This document shows, piece after piece, positions 1-11,085 of a DNA stretch of 64,000 nucleotides. Source of the stretch: Aselliscus stoliczkanus (lineage: Eukaryota; Chordata; Mammalia; Chiroptera; Hipposideridae). A model generated the notes under the pieces. The model was not told the origin of the DNA. It was given only the letters and a program-made list of their open reading frames with translations, and did not search any database. The stretch's first letter is position 1, and every line of letters begins with the position of its first letter. A program made the translations under genes and the position numbers. The stretch lies in assembly GCA_033961575.1 (NCBI GenBank), contig CM066736.1, positions 88,581,352 to 88,645,351 on the forward strand. The letters run 5' to 3'.

Positions 1-163
1 CTCCAGTTCTTGGGACCCAGAATTTAGGCTTTTAGTGGAATGTTCAAAACCCTCTGTTTGTTAATTTATCCAACAATTATTGAGCTCCTACTATGTGTTA
101 GGCACTGACATATAGAGTCAAATAGGCTTATGTGGACTCTCCTGGAAGCCTAATCTATCATTT

Positions 164-522
164 CTTTTTTTTTTTTTTTGTAAGATTTTATTGGGGACGG
201 GGAACATTGTTTTCCAGGACCCATCAGCTCCAAGTCAAGTTTTGTCCTTCAGTCTTAGTTGTGGAGGGTGCAGCTCAACTCCAAGTCCCGTCACTGTTTT
301 CAGTCCAGTTGCGGGAGGAGGGGGGTGGCACAGCCCACCATCCCATGTGGGAGTCCAACCGGCAACCTTGTTGTTAGGAGCACATGCTCTCACCAGCTGA
401 GGCATCCATCCACCTATTGGCAGCTCAGCTCAGGCACAGCTCACTGGCCCATGTGGGAATCAAACCGACAATCCTGTTCCTCAGAGCCCATGCTCCAACC
501 GTTTGAGCCAGCCAACTGGTCC
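164..522 (-). mobile_element. Dimeric tRNA-derived SINE, minus strand
   Basis: Poly-T then AAGATTTTATTGGGGACGGGG, the reverse complement of the A-rich SINE tail, followed by two successive tRNA-like heads. One contains CATGTGGGAGTCCAACCGGCAACC and the other CATGTGGGAATCAAACCGACAATCC; both are degenerate B boxes. The target-site duplication is CCTAATCTATCATTT (149-163) against CCTAATTTAGCATTT (523-537), with two mismatches, suggesting moderate age. Confidence 0.88.
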
Positions 523-524
523 CC

Positions 525-1105
525 TAATTTAGCATTTCTAACATTCTGCCCATCTTTCTTGGGTTCAAAGATTTCCAACTTCCAAACAGCCACCATACAG
601 ATAAGCTTTAGGAGTGTGATCCTTTTGTAAACTGGGAACTACCTACATAACAAGTGTAACTGGGCATTTGGTACTAAGCACAGGGAAATTCTAAGGAAGG
701 AGAAGAGATCTGTTGACTGGATGAGTATAGGAAGCCTTCTCAGGAAGAGTCCTCAAGCCGGGATTACATCCCAAAGGAGGATTAGAACAGGCCAAGAGGC
801 AGGGAGAGAGCATTCTGGCTGAGGGAATAGGAGTGTGAGGGTTTAGGGTAGAGAAGGCACATTCTTTCCTCATAAGGCCAGGAGGATAGCAGCATGGGCA
901 GACTCACCTAAGGGAGCAGGGAGAGAGGTAGGGGAAGCCTGGGGTTGGGAGAGTGAGCAGAGGAGCTAGGATGGGTATTTAGTTCTCAGTGGCCTCTGAC
1001 TATTTCCAGGTCCACCCAGTTTCCTGTTTGTTGACTGTCTCATTTCTTCTATTCTCAGGTCCATGATAAGCCATACACTGAAAATATTCCTCTGTCTCTT
1101 TCTAG
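525..1105. other. Intron tail, no recognised feature
   Basis: Upstream intron sequence before the first exon, purine-rich at 670-960. The only functional site seen is the acceptor tract at 1085-1105. A second YAG at 1057-1059 is not followed by CLPB coding sequence. Confidence 0.6.
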
Positions 1106-1192
1106 GCTATTGTCAGAAGGTGCAGATGTCAACACAAGGCACAAACTTGGCTGGACAGCCCTCATGGTGGCCGCCATCAGCCGAAATGACAG
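1106..1192 (+). CDS. CLPB: CLPB internal exon, ankyrin repeats 1-2 (partial gene)
   Basis: Coding exon of the mitochondrial intermembrane-space disaggregase CLPB (Skd3), which uses an ankyrin domain plus an AAA+ motor to keep proteins soluble. The exon is bounded by a pyrimidine tract ending TTTCTAG and by the donor AG|GTGAGA. It enters with one base of a split codon, encodes [20 protein letters not shown] and then VAAISRND, and exits after two bases (AG) of a split Ser. GADVN and GWTALMVAA are the ankyrin loop and first-helix signatures. By human long-isoform numbering (from memory) it covers about residues 152-181, ending ankyrin repeat 1 and starting repeat 2. The preceding exon lies upstream of the window. 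Residues such as T, R, K and S-D in place of the remembered human ones are ordinary lineage changes. Confidence 0.96.
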
Positions 1193-1744
1193 GTGAGAGA
1201 TCTGTTTCCACACAGGGTTCGCACAGCCAGATCTCTGCGACCATGTTCCTGAACTGTCTCCCGCCCTTCCTTGTCCCCCTGCTGTCCTCTTCAGAGGGGG
1301 GGAGATGGAGTCAGCCTGAAGTACTGGTCCACACCTGGGGCACTGGGAAGCACTGGAGATGTGGAGAGGGAAGAGGCAGCTGTGGGTCCCCAGCTCCTTC
1401 ATGTCTTGGCTCTGTGACCTTAGGTGAGTCCTTTGCATTACTGAGGCAACGAAATGTTTGAAAGCCTGTTGTAAGTTATTAAGTATACATGTGCGAGTTA
1501 CCATCGTGTTTTCATTATCCACCATCCTCTGTGTTGAGAAGTCTATAGTCACTGTCCCCAGCGAGGGCTCCTCTGGGCTTTTTTTGTGGAGGTTCTGCTG
1601 GAAATTAGGCAAGGTGGGTGTGCTCCTGCCCTCTCACTGGGGGCTCCTCTCTTTCCTAACTGCTCCCCATTCCCGCAGGGTGTAGCTATTGTGTAAAGAT
1701 CGAAATAGTCCACTTTGTATAGAGTTACCACTAAATCTCACAAA

Positions 1745-1985
1745 CCCCCTACAATATATATATTATTATTCTCATTTTGCAGCTGAGAAAACTGAAGCCC
1801 AAAGAGAGAAAGGGATTTGTCTAAGGTCACACTGACATGATTTAGCCTGGTCTGGCTGGCTGCCTGCAAAGTTTGTGTGTTTTGCTGTACCTCTCTGCTG
1901 CCTTCCTCTGCCATATCCCAGGCTAGCTAGTGCTGAATGCTGCCTTTTCATCCCACTCTGTAGCTGTGATTGTGCCAAAGCATTG
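1745..1985 (-). repeat. MIR SINE, antisense
   Basis: The run ATTATTCTCATTTTGCAGCTGAGAAAACTGAAGCCCAAAGAG followed by GGTCACAC is the reverse complement of the MIR core (stop-and-count 'cctcatctgcaaaatgag'). It is diverged, as expected of this old mammalian family. Confidence 0.75.
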
Positions 1986-1989
1986 ATTA

Positions 1990-3090
1990 AATAAGAGCAA
2001 AAACAAATGCTTTCAAAGAAAACAGCTGGGGCACTTTGGTAGCAGCCACTGAAATTGATAGTTGGAGGTACCTATTTTAGTTTTCTCTTTAAGGCTTTTA
2101 TTTGCCAGTCCTGGCCACCTTTGGAAGGGTCATAAATGTGGTGGAAACCAACAAAACGGGGTTTTTAATATAAGGGTGGTACTGCCTCGGATTGCCTGAG
2201 ACACTTTGCTGTACTTGAGATGGGTCTCTCTTCTCTGCTCCTCTGTCAGGTTCTTAGCACTCCATCTCCTCTTTAGCTCCTAGCACTTAGTCTTTAAAAG
2301 AAAAATTGATGTCAATAGACTTTGCAGTTGAGAGACCCGGAATCCAGACCCGGTTCTGACCTTAAGTTAAATTTCAGAATTCTATGGACACCCTGTTTCT
2401 CCGCCTGAAATTTATTATTCCTACAAACATTTGGTAACTATTTATTCTGCGCCAGGCTGTGCGCTAAGCCTTGGGGAATCAGAGACCTTGGGAGCTGGCA
2501 GCCTAATGTGGGAAAGACAGCGGTAGAGAGACAGAGTGTAGTGTAATCAGTGACGTCAGAGCAGTGCAGACAGGATGTTATTAAAGCAGAGGGTGTGAGA
2601 GGACTGAATCTGGCAGCAGAGTAGATTCTCGCTCTATGCTTGTGAGAATCAAATGAGATAATGTATGTTCTATAGGTTACAAATGGTGAGTTGTTATTCT
2701 CTGCTGCCCACATTAGACCCCTCTACACACATATTTATTCCACCCACCACCACTTCCACCCCACCCACCAGCCTTCTTTCCCAGCTTGCAGGTGTCTCCA
2801 TCTGCAAGAGACCGCCAGCGGTGGAGAAAGGGGGATAAGGGGTGCCCTTATGTGTAGTATTTTCAGTGTTGAGACAGAATTGGAAATAACACAATACTTA
2901 AAAGAGTACTGTCAATCAGTGAGCAGATAGCTAGTGGACCTGCTTTGGGGACATTTCTTTCTGAATCTAATGAGTTGTTAGTTTAACTGATTGCCTGTCT
3001 CTTTATCCAGGGCCATTCGCAAATCAGTGATGCTCGTTAAGCAAAATGGGAATGTTGGCTTGTGTTTATTTGCTTTGGTTCCTAGACTAA
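1990..3090. other. Intron sequence with diverged old repeat pieces only
   Basis: Nothing coding. 2300-2460 has weak MIR-like wording (ending TTTATTCTGCGCCAGGCTGTGCGCTAAGC). 2440-2600 resembles the widespread old repeat that ends 'ctactatgtgccaggcactg'. No splice-flanked open segment with protein similarity was recognised. Confidence 0.45.
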
Positions 3091-3106
3091 TTGTTGGCGG
3101 GTTTTT

Positions 3107-3495
3107 TTGTTGTTTTTTTTATTTATTTTTTTAAATTAGTTTCAGGTGTACAACACAGTGCAATAGTTATACATTTTACCCCTCAAAGTGATAACCCTCC
3201 ACCGCCAATTCACCACCCCACTCCCCCCCATATCATATATATCTATTACTCTTCCTCTGACTCTCTTCCACAGTATAATCCACATCCTGTGACTATCTAT
3301 ATATATTCAATTACAGTAGGTATACAACCTCCGCTTCAGTTATACAGTGCAGTGATCAAACCTCTACTCCATCCATGAAATGGTCTCCCTAACAAGACCT
3401 ATGACCATCTGACATCCCACAAAATATTTACAACATTATTAATTATATTCCCCAAACTGTTTTTCATATCCCTGTGGCAATATTGTAATTGCCTG
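3107..3495 (-). mobile_element. Truncated L1 3' end, antisense
   Basis: Poly-T/AT-rich start, then TTAGTTTCAGGTGTACAACA and CCTCAAAGTGATAACCC, the reverse complement of a common laurasiatherian L1 3' region. Flanked by TTGTTGGCGGG-TTTT (3091-3106) and TTGTTGGCG-TTTT (3496-3508), an apparent target-site duplication. This marks a short 5'-truncated insertion. Confidence 0.75.
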
Positions 3496-3589
3496 TTGTT
3501 GGCGTTTTAAGAGTCCATTTTGTGCCCTCCTCTTCCTTCCAGTACCCTGGGAGGACAGATCTTAGGAAAAATAGCATGCTCTCAGGTTG

Positions 3590-3900
3590 GATTTATTTAT
3601 TCATAGCACAAATTTTGGGGAGCGCTACTGTTTGCCAGGCACTGTTCTTGACAAAGATCCCTGCCCTAGTAGAACTTATTTCTATAGGGATGGTAGTCCT
3701 TGGGTAGAGAGAGGCAGGGACAGACAATCAACAAATATAACGCATAAGTACACCACATGATATACGAGAAGGTAAGAAGTGCTTTGGAAACAAGGGAAAG
3801 TAGAATCTGGTAAAAGGGAGCCTCAGAAGTACATTGGCCAGGGTGAGTAGGCCTCACTGGTGAGGGGCCTGGGAGTAGCCTTGAAGGACTATCACGTCCA
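3590..3900. repeat. Old interspersed repeat, 'tttgccaggcactgttc' type
   Basis: Contains ATTTATTTATTCATAGCACA, TTTGCCAGGCACTGTTCTTG, ATCCCTGCCCTAGTAGAAC and GACAGACAATCAACAAATA in order. This order is typical of a widespread ancient mammalian repeat seen again near 38650 and 61540. Family name not assigned. Confidence 0.55.
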
Positions 3901-4270
3901 CACCAGCACAATTGCCAGTATGTTTCTTCTTATTAGAAGTGTGTTGATTCTCATCTCATCAGTCACCAAACCCTCTGGAATCTATTGGCCAGGCCTGAAA
4001 TGCTACCACCTTTGAACTGGATTCGGTAAAGGGAAGGTAGAAGGGCCGCACCCCTTTCAGCAGATTTTGCTGCTGAAAGCAGAGAACCTTCACGTCCTTT
4101 AGAATGTTGGCCGCCCACAGGCTCAGGGGAGAGATCCTAAGAGCAGCCCGATCATTTCACCCTCAGCGGCCTTGAGTGAGCGCCGCTTAATGTGTTAAGT
4201 CCTTAGGGATGTAGAACACAATAGTCTCTATCCTGACTCCTTGTGAATTTTTATTTATGTATATATTTAT

Positions 4271-4483
4271 TATTTTATTTAATTTTGAATAGTAAAGATA
4301 GGTCTACAGTAAAACCTTGGATTGCGAGTAAGTTGGTTTGCAAGTGTTCCACCAGATGAGCAAACATTTCTAATACATTTTAATGTGGTAAACGAGCAAT
4401 GTCTTGGAATAGGAGTAGTTTGTTTCTGGAACGAATTATGCTTGCAAACGAAGGTATTACTGTATTTTATTTAATTTTGAATA
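4271..4483. repeat. 21-bp direct repeats around the MITE
   Basis: TATTTTATTTAATTTTGAAT plus A occurs at 4271-4291 and again at 4463-4483, with no mismatch. The left copy ends 15 bp before the element's TIR and the right copy overlaps the TA flank, so this is not a simple 2-bp target duplication. Confidence 0.8.
4307..4462 (+). mobile_element. TA-flanked Tc1/mariner-like MITE (copy 1)
   Basis: Terminal inverted repeats CAGTAAAACCTTGGATTGCG at the left and the reverse complement of CAAACGAAGGTATTACTG at the right, flanked by TA on both sides (4305-4306, 4463-4464). No transposase frame, about 156 bp. The same element is present in the opposite orientation at 35041-35193. Pogo/Tigger-type affiliation is inferred from the TA target and size. 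Confidence 0.8.
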
Positions 4484-5060
4484 AAAAATACAGATCAAAA
4501 TTTTGTATGAGAGTATAAGTATATGTGAGAACTTAATTTATTTCCTCCTTTTATCTCCAAAAAGGGTTTGAGGTGATGTAAATTAAAATACAAATACAAA
4601 TGTACACAGGAGAGTTAAAACTGGGTCAAGATCAAAAATCATCTTGGTAAAGGAAAGATAATTGTATCAGAATTGAACCGGAGATTTTCTTTTCCCAAAA
4701 TTTGTTTATTGTTTTTGTAAACATAATATAGAGAAATAAGTAGCAGACAATGGAATTCCCTCTATTTAGATACTTATCATTGTGTGTATATATATGTGTG
4801 TGTATAATTTTGCATAATGAGATCATGCTGCATTCACTGTAAATCAAGTAATTAGTGGAATCGAGTATTAATTTAGATGACGTTTCCTATGATCAAACAA
4901 GGGATACAGATGGTTTTGATTCTCCAGGAGAAAGGAACTTTGTTCTGACATCCCTTTATATTATCATTTCATGCATCCAGCAAACATTTTTCAATTTATA
5001 CTGTGTCAGGTGCTGATGTGGTAGGCGATGAGGGGATTCAGATATAAGCATCACAGCTTT

Positions 5061-6254
5061 TGCCTTAAGAAGTTTACTTGGACTGCTGACCATCAGGACT
5101 TGAGTAACGTAATGGCCGTTGTCTTTAGTAACCATTCTGCCAAAGATTTACCAACATTCTACCAGGACAATCCTTTTGCCAGCTCTAGTAACAGCTAGGC
5201 TGTAGTACTGACTCCAGGAACAGTCCCTGGGGCTGACTCCCTCTCTGCAGTGGACCCTCCATAAATCTCATGCCACAGGCACTTGTTTAGCCTGAGTCTG
5301 GGTGCCTCATTCTGGGTTGCACTCTGACCCAGCCTAGCTAAAGGCTAAGCCACAGGGTCCCAGGATGATCACTGTGACTTAGCATAGCCTTCACCAGCTC
5401 GTGCAAATATACCCAGTCTTCAGCCAAATTCAATTAGTTTTTCTTTAAGCAGGGAAAGAAATCCAATTTTATCAAACATGGACAGACGGTGGAAGGCACT
5501 TTGATGTTACAACCTCTCAGTGATGCTTTACTTAGTCACAAGTTCATAAGCAAGAAGGTTTAATTACTTAGAAAAACACAGGATTAAAACTGGACACAAT
5601 GGCTGAGTATCCGCTCTTGGGCTACTTGATTCGAACCCATGTGCCCAGTTCGTGTGTGGTGCAAACTTTGATGTATGCCCTGACAAGCTGAAAGTCATGA
5701 CCCCCTCAGGGAAGCTCCTTCAGATGGCTTTTGCAGGATGCATAGGCAGAGAGGCAGGGCCTGCCAGGCCTGTTTGCTCAACTTTGATGTCCAAGCAGCC
5801 ACAGGCCCCACTGTTTGCTCTTTCACTGAGGGATAGATTGGGAGCCTCCTACCTTTCCCAGTAGACAATGGCCAGCAATGGAGTGTGACGACTGTTGACC
5901 ATTCCAGGAGCCTGGTGGACCAGAACAGGGCTTTGGGAGGTACGGAGCCTGGGGGCGGCCAAAAGCTTTTCATAGGACAGCCATTTCTCCAGATGTAGCT
6001 TTTCTTAAAGCCTACTATGTTAGTTGGGTGCTTATAGTGAAGGTACAAATAGTCTCGTGAGTTTTAACAGGTACCAATAACTCCTTGACCCTCTGTCCAG
6101 TGGCACCAAGGTATTTGTAAATTGAAAGTTTGTCTTTCCTGTTTCTTTCATCAGTGTGTATGTGCAGGGGATGATGGTTTAGAATAAAAATGGTATGATT
6201 TAGATCCTTATAATTTCTCAGAAGAGAAGCTGACAAAACACATCTGATAAAGAA
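5061..6254. other. Intron sequence, nothing recognised
   Basis: Mixed-composition unique sequence. The open frame near 5695-6048 on the minus strand has no family features and no supporting splice context. Confidence 0.45.
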
Positions 6255-7232
6255 ATAGTATCTAAAAGATATAAAGAACACTTATAAACCAAAAAAGACA
6301 ACCCAATTTAAAGAAAACGGGCAAAAGATTTGATCAGACACCTCACCAAAGAAGAGATAGATGGCAGATAAGCACATGAAAAAATACTCAGCATTAGTCA
6401 TTTAGGGAAATGCAAACTAAAATCATAATAAGATACCACTACACATCTACTACAATGGCTAAAATTTAGAATATATTTGACAATATCAAGTGCCGACAAA
6501 GGTGCAGAACAATTATCATCATTGTGGATAGGAGTGCATCATGGTATAGCCACTTTGGAAAATACTTTGGCAGTTTCTTATGAAGTTAAACATATTTACC
6601 ATACAACCTAGTAATACTAACTCCTAGGTATTTGTCCACGAGAAATAAAAACATCTGCAAAAAGACTTGTATGCAAATATTATAGTAGCATTATTCATAA
6701 TTGCCAAAAACTAGAAATTACCCAGAGGTCCATTAACTGGTGAATGGACAAATTATGGTACATCCATACAGCAGTCTACTGCTCAGGGTTAAAAAAAGAA
6801 CAAACTACTCATACATGCAGCACATGGACAAATCTTAAAAGACTTAACACATTGTTTGTGGGAAACGAGTAAACTCGTCATATCGCTCAAATGCCCGCTT
6901 ACAATGTGAATGTGGGAAACGAGTAAACTCGTCATATTGCTCAAATGCCCGCATACAATGTGTTAAGTTAAAGACACAAAAAGCTACCTGCTGTAAAATT
7001 CCCTTTATATGACAGTCTGAAAAAGGCACTAGGATAGGGACAGAAATCAGGTTAGTGGCTGTGAGGGCATAGGGTTGGGAGGAAGGTCCCAAAGGAACTT
7101 TTGGGGTAGTAAAATATCCTAAATCTTGATTATGGTGGTGGCTGTACAATCAAAACTTATCAAATTGTACATCTTAAAAGGATAAATTTTACTATGTATA
7201 ATTGATACTTCAATGAACTGACTTTAAAAAAA
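6255..7232 (+). mobile_element. L1 ORF2 end and 3' UTR, sense, interrupted
   Basis: Starts in the ORF2 C-terminal region (ATAAACCAAAAAAGACAACC, CACCTCACCAAAGAAGA, TTAGGGAAATGCAAACTAAA) and runs into the L1 3' UTR (CTTGATTATGGTGGTGGCTG, ACTTATCAAATTGTACA). Many stops and indels, so dead. It is split by the piggyBac MITE at 6844-6966, which therefore arrived later. Confidence 0.85.
6844..6966. mobile_element. piggyBac-type MITE with TTAA ends and internal tandem units
   Basis: Begins TTAACACATTGT and ends ACAATGTGTTAA, a perfect inverted repeat with the TTAA target signature of piggyBac. Between the ends are two 54-bp tandem units (6857-6910, 6911-6964) differing at only a few bases, each containing the palindrome ACGAGTAAACTCGT. 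The GGGAAACGAGT wording resembles remembered ends of bat piggyBac elements. Length 123 bp, no coding capacity, inserted in an L1 3' UTR. Confidence 0.88.
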
Positions 7233-7381
7233 ATCATCCCTCTCTAGTTTTCATTATTAATTGTCTAGTCGCATACTGAGAATTTGTCATTATAGTGTCA
7301 AAATGAATTCATATTGTTATGACCACCTGGGATGTTTTGAGTTCTTATTGTTGATGGTATCTCACATTGGAGTACTGTATA

Positions 7382-7507
7382 CTGGGGTTGCCAAAAATAT
7401 ATATACGCATGGCTTGTATTCATCTTTGTTATCGATATATATTGAGTATTATAATTTTAATACAGTTTTTTCCTTTCTTAAAATGTGTGTACATTTTTGG
7501 CACCCTC
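7382..7507. mobile_element. Short mariner-like MITE
   Basis: Left end GGGGTTGCCAAAAATATATA and right end CATTTTTGGCACCC form imperfect inverted repeats (GGGTGCCAAAAATG on the other strand). TA lies at both outer edges. The AT-rich core, about 126 bp, has no transposase. Remnant of a Tc1/mariner-type element. Confidence 0.65.
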
Positions 7508-7509
7508 TA

Positions 7510-8600
7510 ATCTGTTCATAGAGAATAAAGATTTGCGAATTCACACGATTCTTGATGTATAAAGTATAATTACTGATGAATAGTGATAAGCTCACTTTAC
7601 AAGTGGTATACAGCAGGCTTATATAAATTCACAAAGTATCATGATTCTTCTTTATAGCAAGGAGAAAGTGCAGGGTACAGGACTGGGAGCTTGCCTTCCA
7701 CCCCACATCATTCTTGGGCTCCTTGTGGCAGGTAGACCACCTATTAATGAATAGTGAGGGCAGTGTGGCAGTGCTTCAGGAACCAAACATCCAGAAAGAA
7801 TGGGGTGGAGGTTCAGACCTGAGTCCACTTGGGCTTGCTGGTTGCTTTGAAAGCCCTTGCCTCAGAGGTGAGACAGGCAGAGCACGAAGCTCCAGCAGAA
7901 CTGTTTGAAATTCCCCACAAGAGCCTCCCTCCCTCCTGCCATTTCTCCCGGAGTGCATTTCATCAGCATCGGAAGCACTGCTTCCCGGCACTGCCTTCCC
8001 TGCTTGGCCAGGGTCCCTGAGGAGCTGAGCTAATGAGTAGATAACACGCATTTGCCAAGGCCTTCCTGGATGTGGTACCTGGGCTTTGTTAATTTTAAAA
8101 TGCTGCCATCCTTGGCTGAAGACCATTTAATTCCCTCTCACAGCAGTCATTTATTTTTAGCATTTGCTTATTTTCCCTCCATATTACTAAGGGGGGGAGG
8201 GGCGGGGGGAAATTAAACTATCTGTAAGAAACCAGCAGCTCAAGCCAGGTTGCTGTCCTGCAGAGGAGGTTTTCTCAGCCTCTCTGTTCGGCCAAGCTCC
8301 ACAGGTGTTCTTAGAGCAAAGAGCCAGTGCTGCTCTTGCAGCTGGACCAGGGGCAGCTTCCCTCGGAGGCTCTGCTTCCTTTCTGGCTGGCCAGAGACAG
8401 AGCAGGGAGAGAACCCCTGCACCTGTGCTTCAGTGCAGGTCCTTAGGGGACCCGGTCACGGTCACGTGGAGCCCTCTCCTGCCTTAGAGGCCTACAGCCT
8501 CTGCCCAGGGTCCCCAGCCTCTTCTTGGCCTGGCTGCTTGCTGCAGAGTGATGCTTCCTTCAGCCTGAGGAGGCTGGGCTTTGTGCTACCTCAGCTCCTG
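7510..8600. other. Intron sequence, nothing recognised
   Basis: GC content rises toward 8250-8550. The 159-codon open frame at 8250-8729 lacks any domain or compositional support, and its 3' part runs into an antisense MIR, so it is not annotated as a gene. A G-rich run lies at 8190-8208. Confidence 0.45.
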
Positions 8601-8604
8601 AGGG

Positions 8605-8840
8605 TAGTGATGATGTGGTTGACTGGGTGCCTTCTGGGTGCCAGGCCCATGGCCAGCACTTCCCATGTTGGCTCTAGCCCTCACTACAATCCTAAAAGGG
8701 AGAGGTTATCATCCCTGTTATACAGATAGGGATAATGAAGCTCAGAGATGCCTGCAGTTATCCAGAAAGTGAAAAAGGAAGCCAGGATTTGAAGCCAGGT
8801 CTCTGAACGCCAAGCCCTTACTCTTCCCACTGGACTGTTC
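8605..8840 (-). repeat. MIR SINE, antisense
   Basis: Reads GGTGCCAGGCCCATGGCCAG, CACTACAATCCTAAAAGGG, TATACAGATAGGGATAATG and AAGCCAGGTCTCTGAACGCC in the order expected of an antisense MIR (spliced-tRNA head last). Confidence 0.8.
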
Positions 8841-8944
8841 TGCCTGTGGAGGGAAGGGGCGGGGAGCGTGGCCATGGGATGGTCCAAGGGGTGCCGGAAT
8901 CAGGAGTCAAGTCAGCTCCGGCCGTGTTTGTTTTGTTTTGTTTT

Positions 8945-9043
8945 GTTTTTGAGGGCAGTGTCACTGGCCCTCACATGTGGGACCGAACCGGGGCCGCTGG
9001 CTTCCCAAGCCGGCGCTTAACCACTGCACCACTCGGCCGGCCC
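8945..9043 (-). mobile_element. Compact GGCCGGCC-headed SINE, antisense
   Basis: Starts GAGGGCAGTGTCACTGGCCC and ends CACTCGGCCGGCCC, the reverse complement of the compact SINE. Preceded by a TTTTG repeat (about 8927-8950), probably grown from its A-rich tail. No clean target duplication seen. Confidence 0.85.
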
Positions 9044-9467
9044 TCTGGCAGCCTTTCTTGATAAACCACTATGTGCTGGATGATTATGAGAAATCTGAAA
9101 ACAAAGTACTCTCCTTGTCTCAAAAAGCTGATAGTCAGAAAAGGGATAAAACGAGTCTCACTTTAACTGAAGATGAAGCGGAATGTGGTCAGTGACCCGG
9201 AGAAATGCTGGGGGAGACCCTGAAAGGAGGTCCTTTTACATGAGGCGGGCCTTGAACAACAGACAGGCTTTGATTGGCAGAGGCGGAGAGTAGAAGGACA
9301 GCATTTCTGGCAGGAGCATTGTAATGAGTATAGGTTCACAAAGGGGAGTAAGTAGGAATGTGTCAGAGCTGTTAGGAAGAACAGGCAGGGTCTGGAGCCC
9401 AAGAGTGTGACGTGTGACCGGAAGGCCTTACCCAGCCCTGACCCAGGAGTCCTTTCAGGCTGTGACA

Positions 9468-9715
9468 GTCTAGCATGTGGCACAGCTCTGAGTGCCAGAG
9501 CCCAATCTGAGTTCAAATCCAAGCTCTTTCTCTCACCAGTTCTGAACCTTGGCAGATTCCCTCACTTATCTGTTATTGTTTACTCAGCCATAAAATGGGG
9601 CTAATAAGCAGACCTACCTGCAAAGGCTGTTTTGAGGTTTAAATGTATACATATCCGTGTATATAAAATGTTTAGAACAATGCCTGCTATATAGTAACCA
9701 CCTGATGAGGGCTTG
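9468..9715 (+). repeat. MIR SINE, sense
   Basis: GAGTTCAAATCCAAGCTC, then AGCCATAAAATGGGGCTAAT, AGGCTGTTTTGAGGTTTAAA and ACAATGCCTGCTATATAGTA follow the MIR order from head to LINE-like tail. Confidence 0.85.
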
Positions 9716-9779
9716 CTACTTCAATTATAATAGTATAGTAGTAGTGGTAGTGCCTTAATTATTACTATATGATTACTGT

Positions 9780-10880
9780 GGGAGGACTTTGGAGATTCTT
9801 TTTCCAGTCCTTTTTATCTGAGAAGGTGGGCCTAGAACATAGGACCCCAGAGCAAGGCACTTTGATGGGCGCTGGCTCTTGTCCCAGGTGGCCACCTGCC
9901 CAATGCAGGACAGTGCCCAGTATTTCCCAGCAAGGAAGGGTGGGTGAGGCTGCTGGCCAGGTGCCCGGAATGCCAGCACCATGCCCCCAGCAAAGTGTGC
10001 TCGAGCTTGACGTTTCTCCCACTGCTGCTGCTGTGGCTGATTATCTCTGAGTAACAAAGAGTCGTTTCTAATCCCATTTGGAATCGTTGCTCAAGATAAT
10101 CCTGTTTCATAGTAATGATATTCCAATTCCAACATGCACCCAATTCTAGCTTGGCAGACGCATGCCTTGACCTCGGGCAACCCAAGACACTGCTCCCTGG
10201 AAAGCAGTGCCAGCTCATTTGCCTAACATGACAGTCTCAGCATGCCCCCGCCCTCCAGTGCTATATCCTGTCCTGGGGTTCTGTGTTCAGTGTGGTCTTC
10301 ATGGAGAGTATAAGTTGGGACCAGGAGAGCATCCAGTGCTCACCCAGTTCAGCTGCTTGGGGAAAGGGTGTCCCACTTCTGGGGACTGTGAGATGGTTCA
10401 CTCCTGCTTCGTCTTGAAGGAAGACCTCAGAGCCATGGGGCTCGGTCCTGTGCAGTAGTTACATCACTGATTCCATTGAGACCATGGATAAATGCCAATA
10501 AAATTTGCAGATTCAATGAAGCTTAAAGAGGTAGCTAATATGTTTAGTGAAAGAATGAGGGACATGAAAAAAGAACTCAGTGAGCTAGAGCAATAGTTAA
10601 ATCTGGTGATAACAATTAACAGGGATACCCATTTCAATTAAACCCAAAAGCCAACTGTAAAATCCAGAGTAAGGGACAACCAACTTAGCAATACTAGCAA
10701 GTAAAAGCCCAGGAGCTGAGTGAAAACTCAGTGTGTGCATCAGCAGTGCAGTGTTAAGGCCCCAGGAGTGAACTCATTCCACAAGTATGTACTGGTCAGT
10801 GCTAGACCCTGTGTGCTAGGAAACAGATGGCCAGACACAGGCCCTGCTTTGGGAAGCACACAGTCTAGCTGTGTGTGACA
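9780..10880. other. Intron sequence, nothing recognised
   Basis: 9780-10450 is moderately GC-rich unique sequence with overlapping short open frames on both strands and no recognisable product. 10480-10720 is A-rich and may be an unrecognised old repeat. Confidence 0.4.
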
Positions 10881-11085
10881 CAATAGTGAGGAGCAAGGGC
10901 TCTGGGAGGAGACTGCCTGAGTTTAAAACATAGCTCTACCTCTAACTATCTCTGCAAAATGGGCATAATAGCACTTACCTCAGCATAGGGTGGTCGCAAA
11001 CATTAAAATGCACATAAAACTGCTTAGTGCAGTGCCTAGCACATCGTAAGTACACGGTAGGTATCTGCTGCTGTTATTAATATTT
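10880..11085 (+). repeat. MIR SINE, sense
   Basis: AGCAAGGGCTCTGGGAGGAG, CTGCAAAATGGGCATAATAG, CACTTACCTCAGCATAGGGT and GTGCCTAGCACATCGTAAGT in MIR order. Confidence 0.85.

Noticed and set aside
1057..1062. Alternative exon start after TTCTCAG at 1053-1059
   Set aside because: The sequence after it does not encode CLPB, and the better acceptor at 1104-1105 joins the ankyrin frame exactly.
1055..1612. 185-codon open frame on the minus strand over the first CLPB exon
   Set aside because: It is antisense to a real coding exon, whose codon structure opens the opposite strand. No independent similarity.
8250..8729. 159-codon open frame resembling a secreted Cys-rich protein
   Set aside because: The 3' part runs into an antisense MIR, there is no signal-peptide-plus-domain pattern, and there is no splice support.
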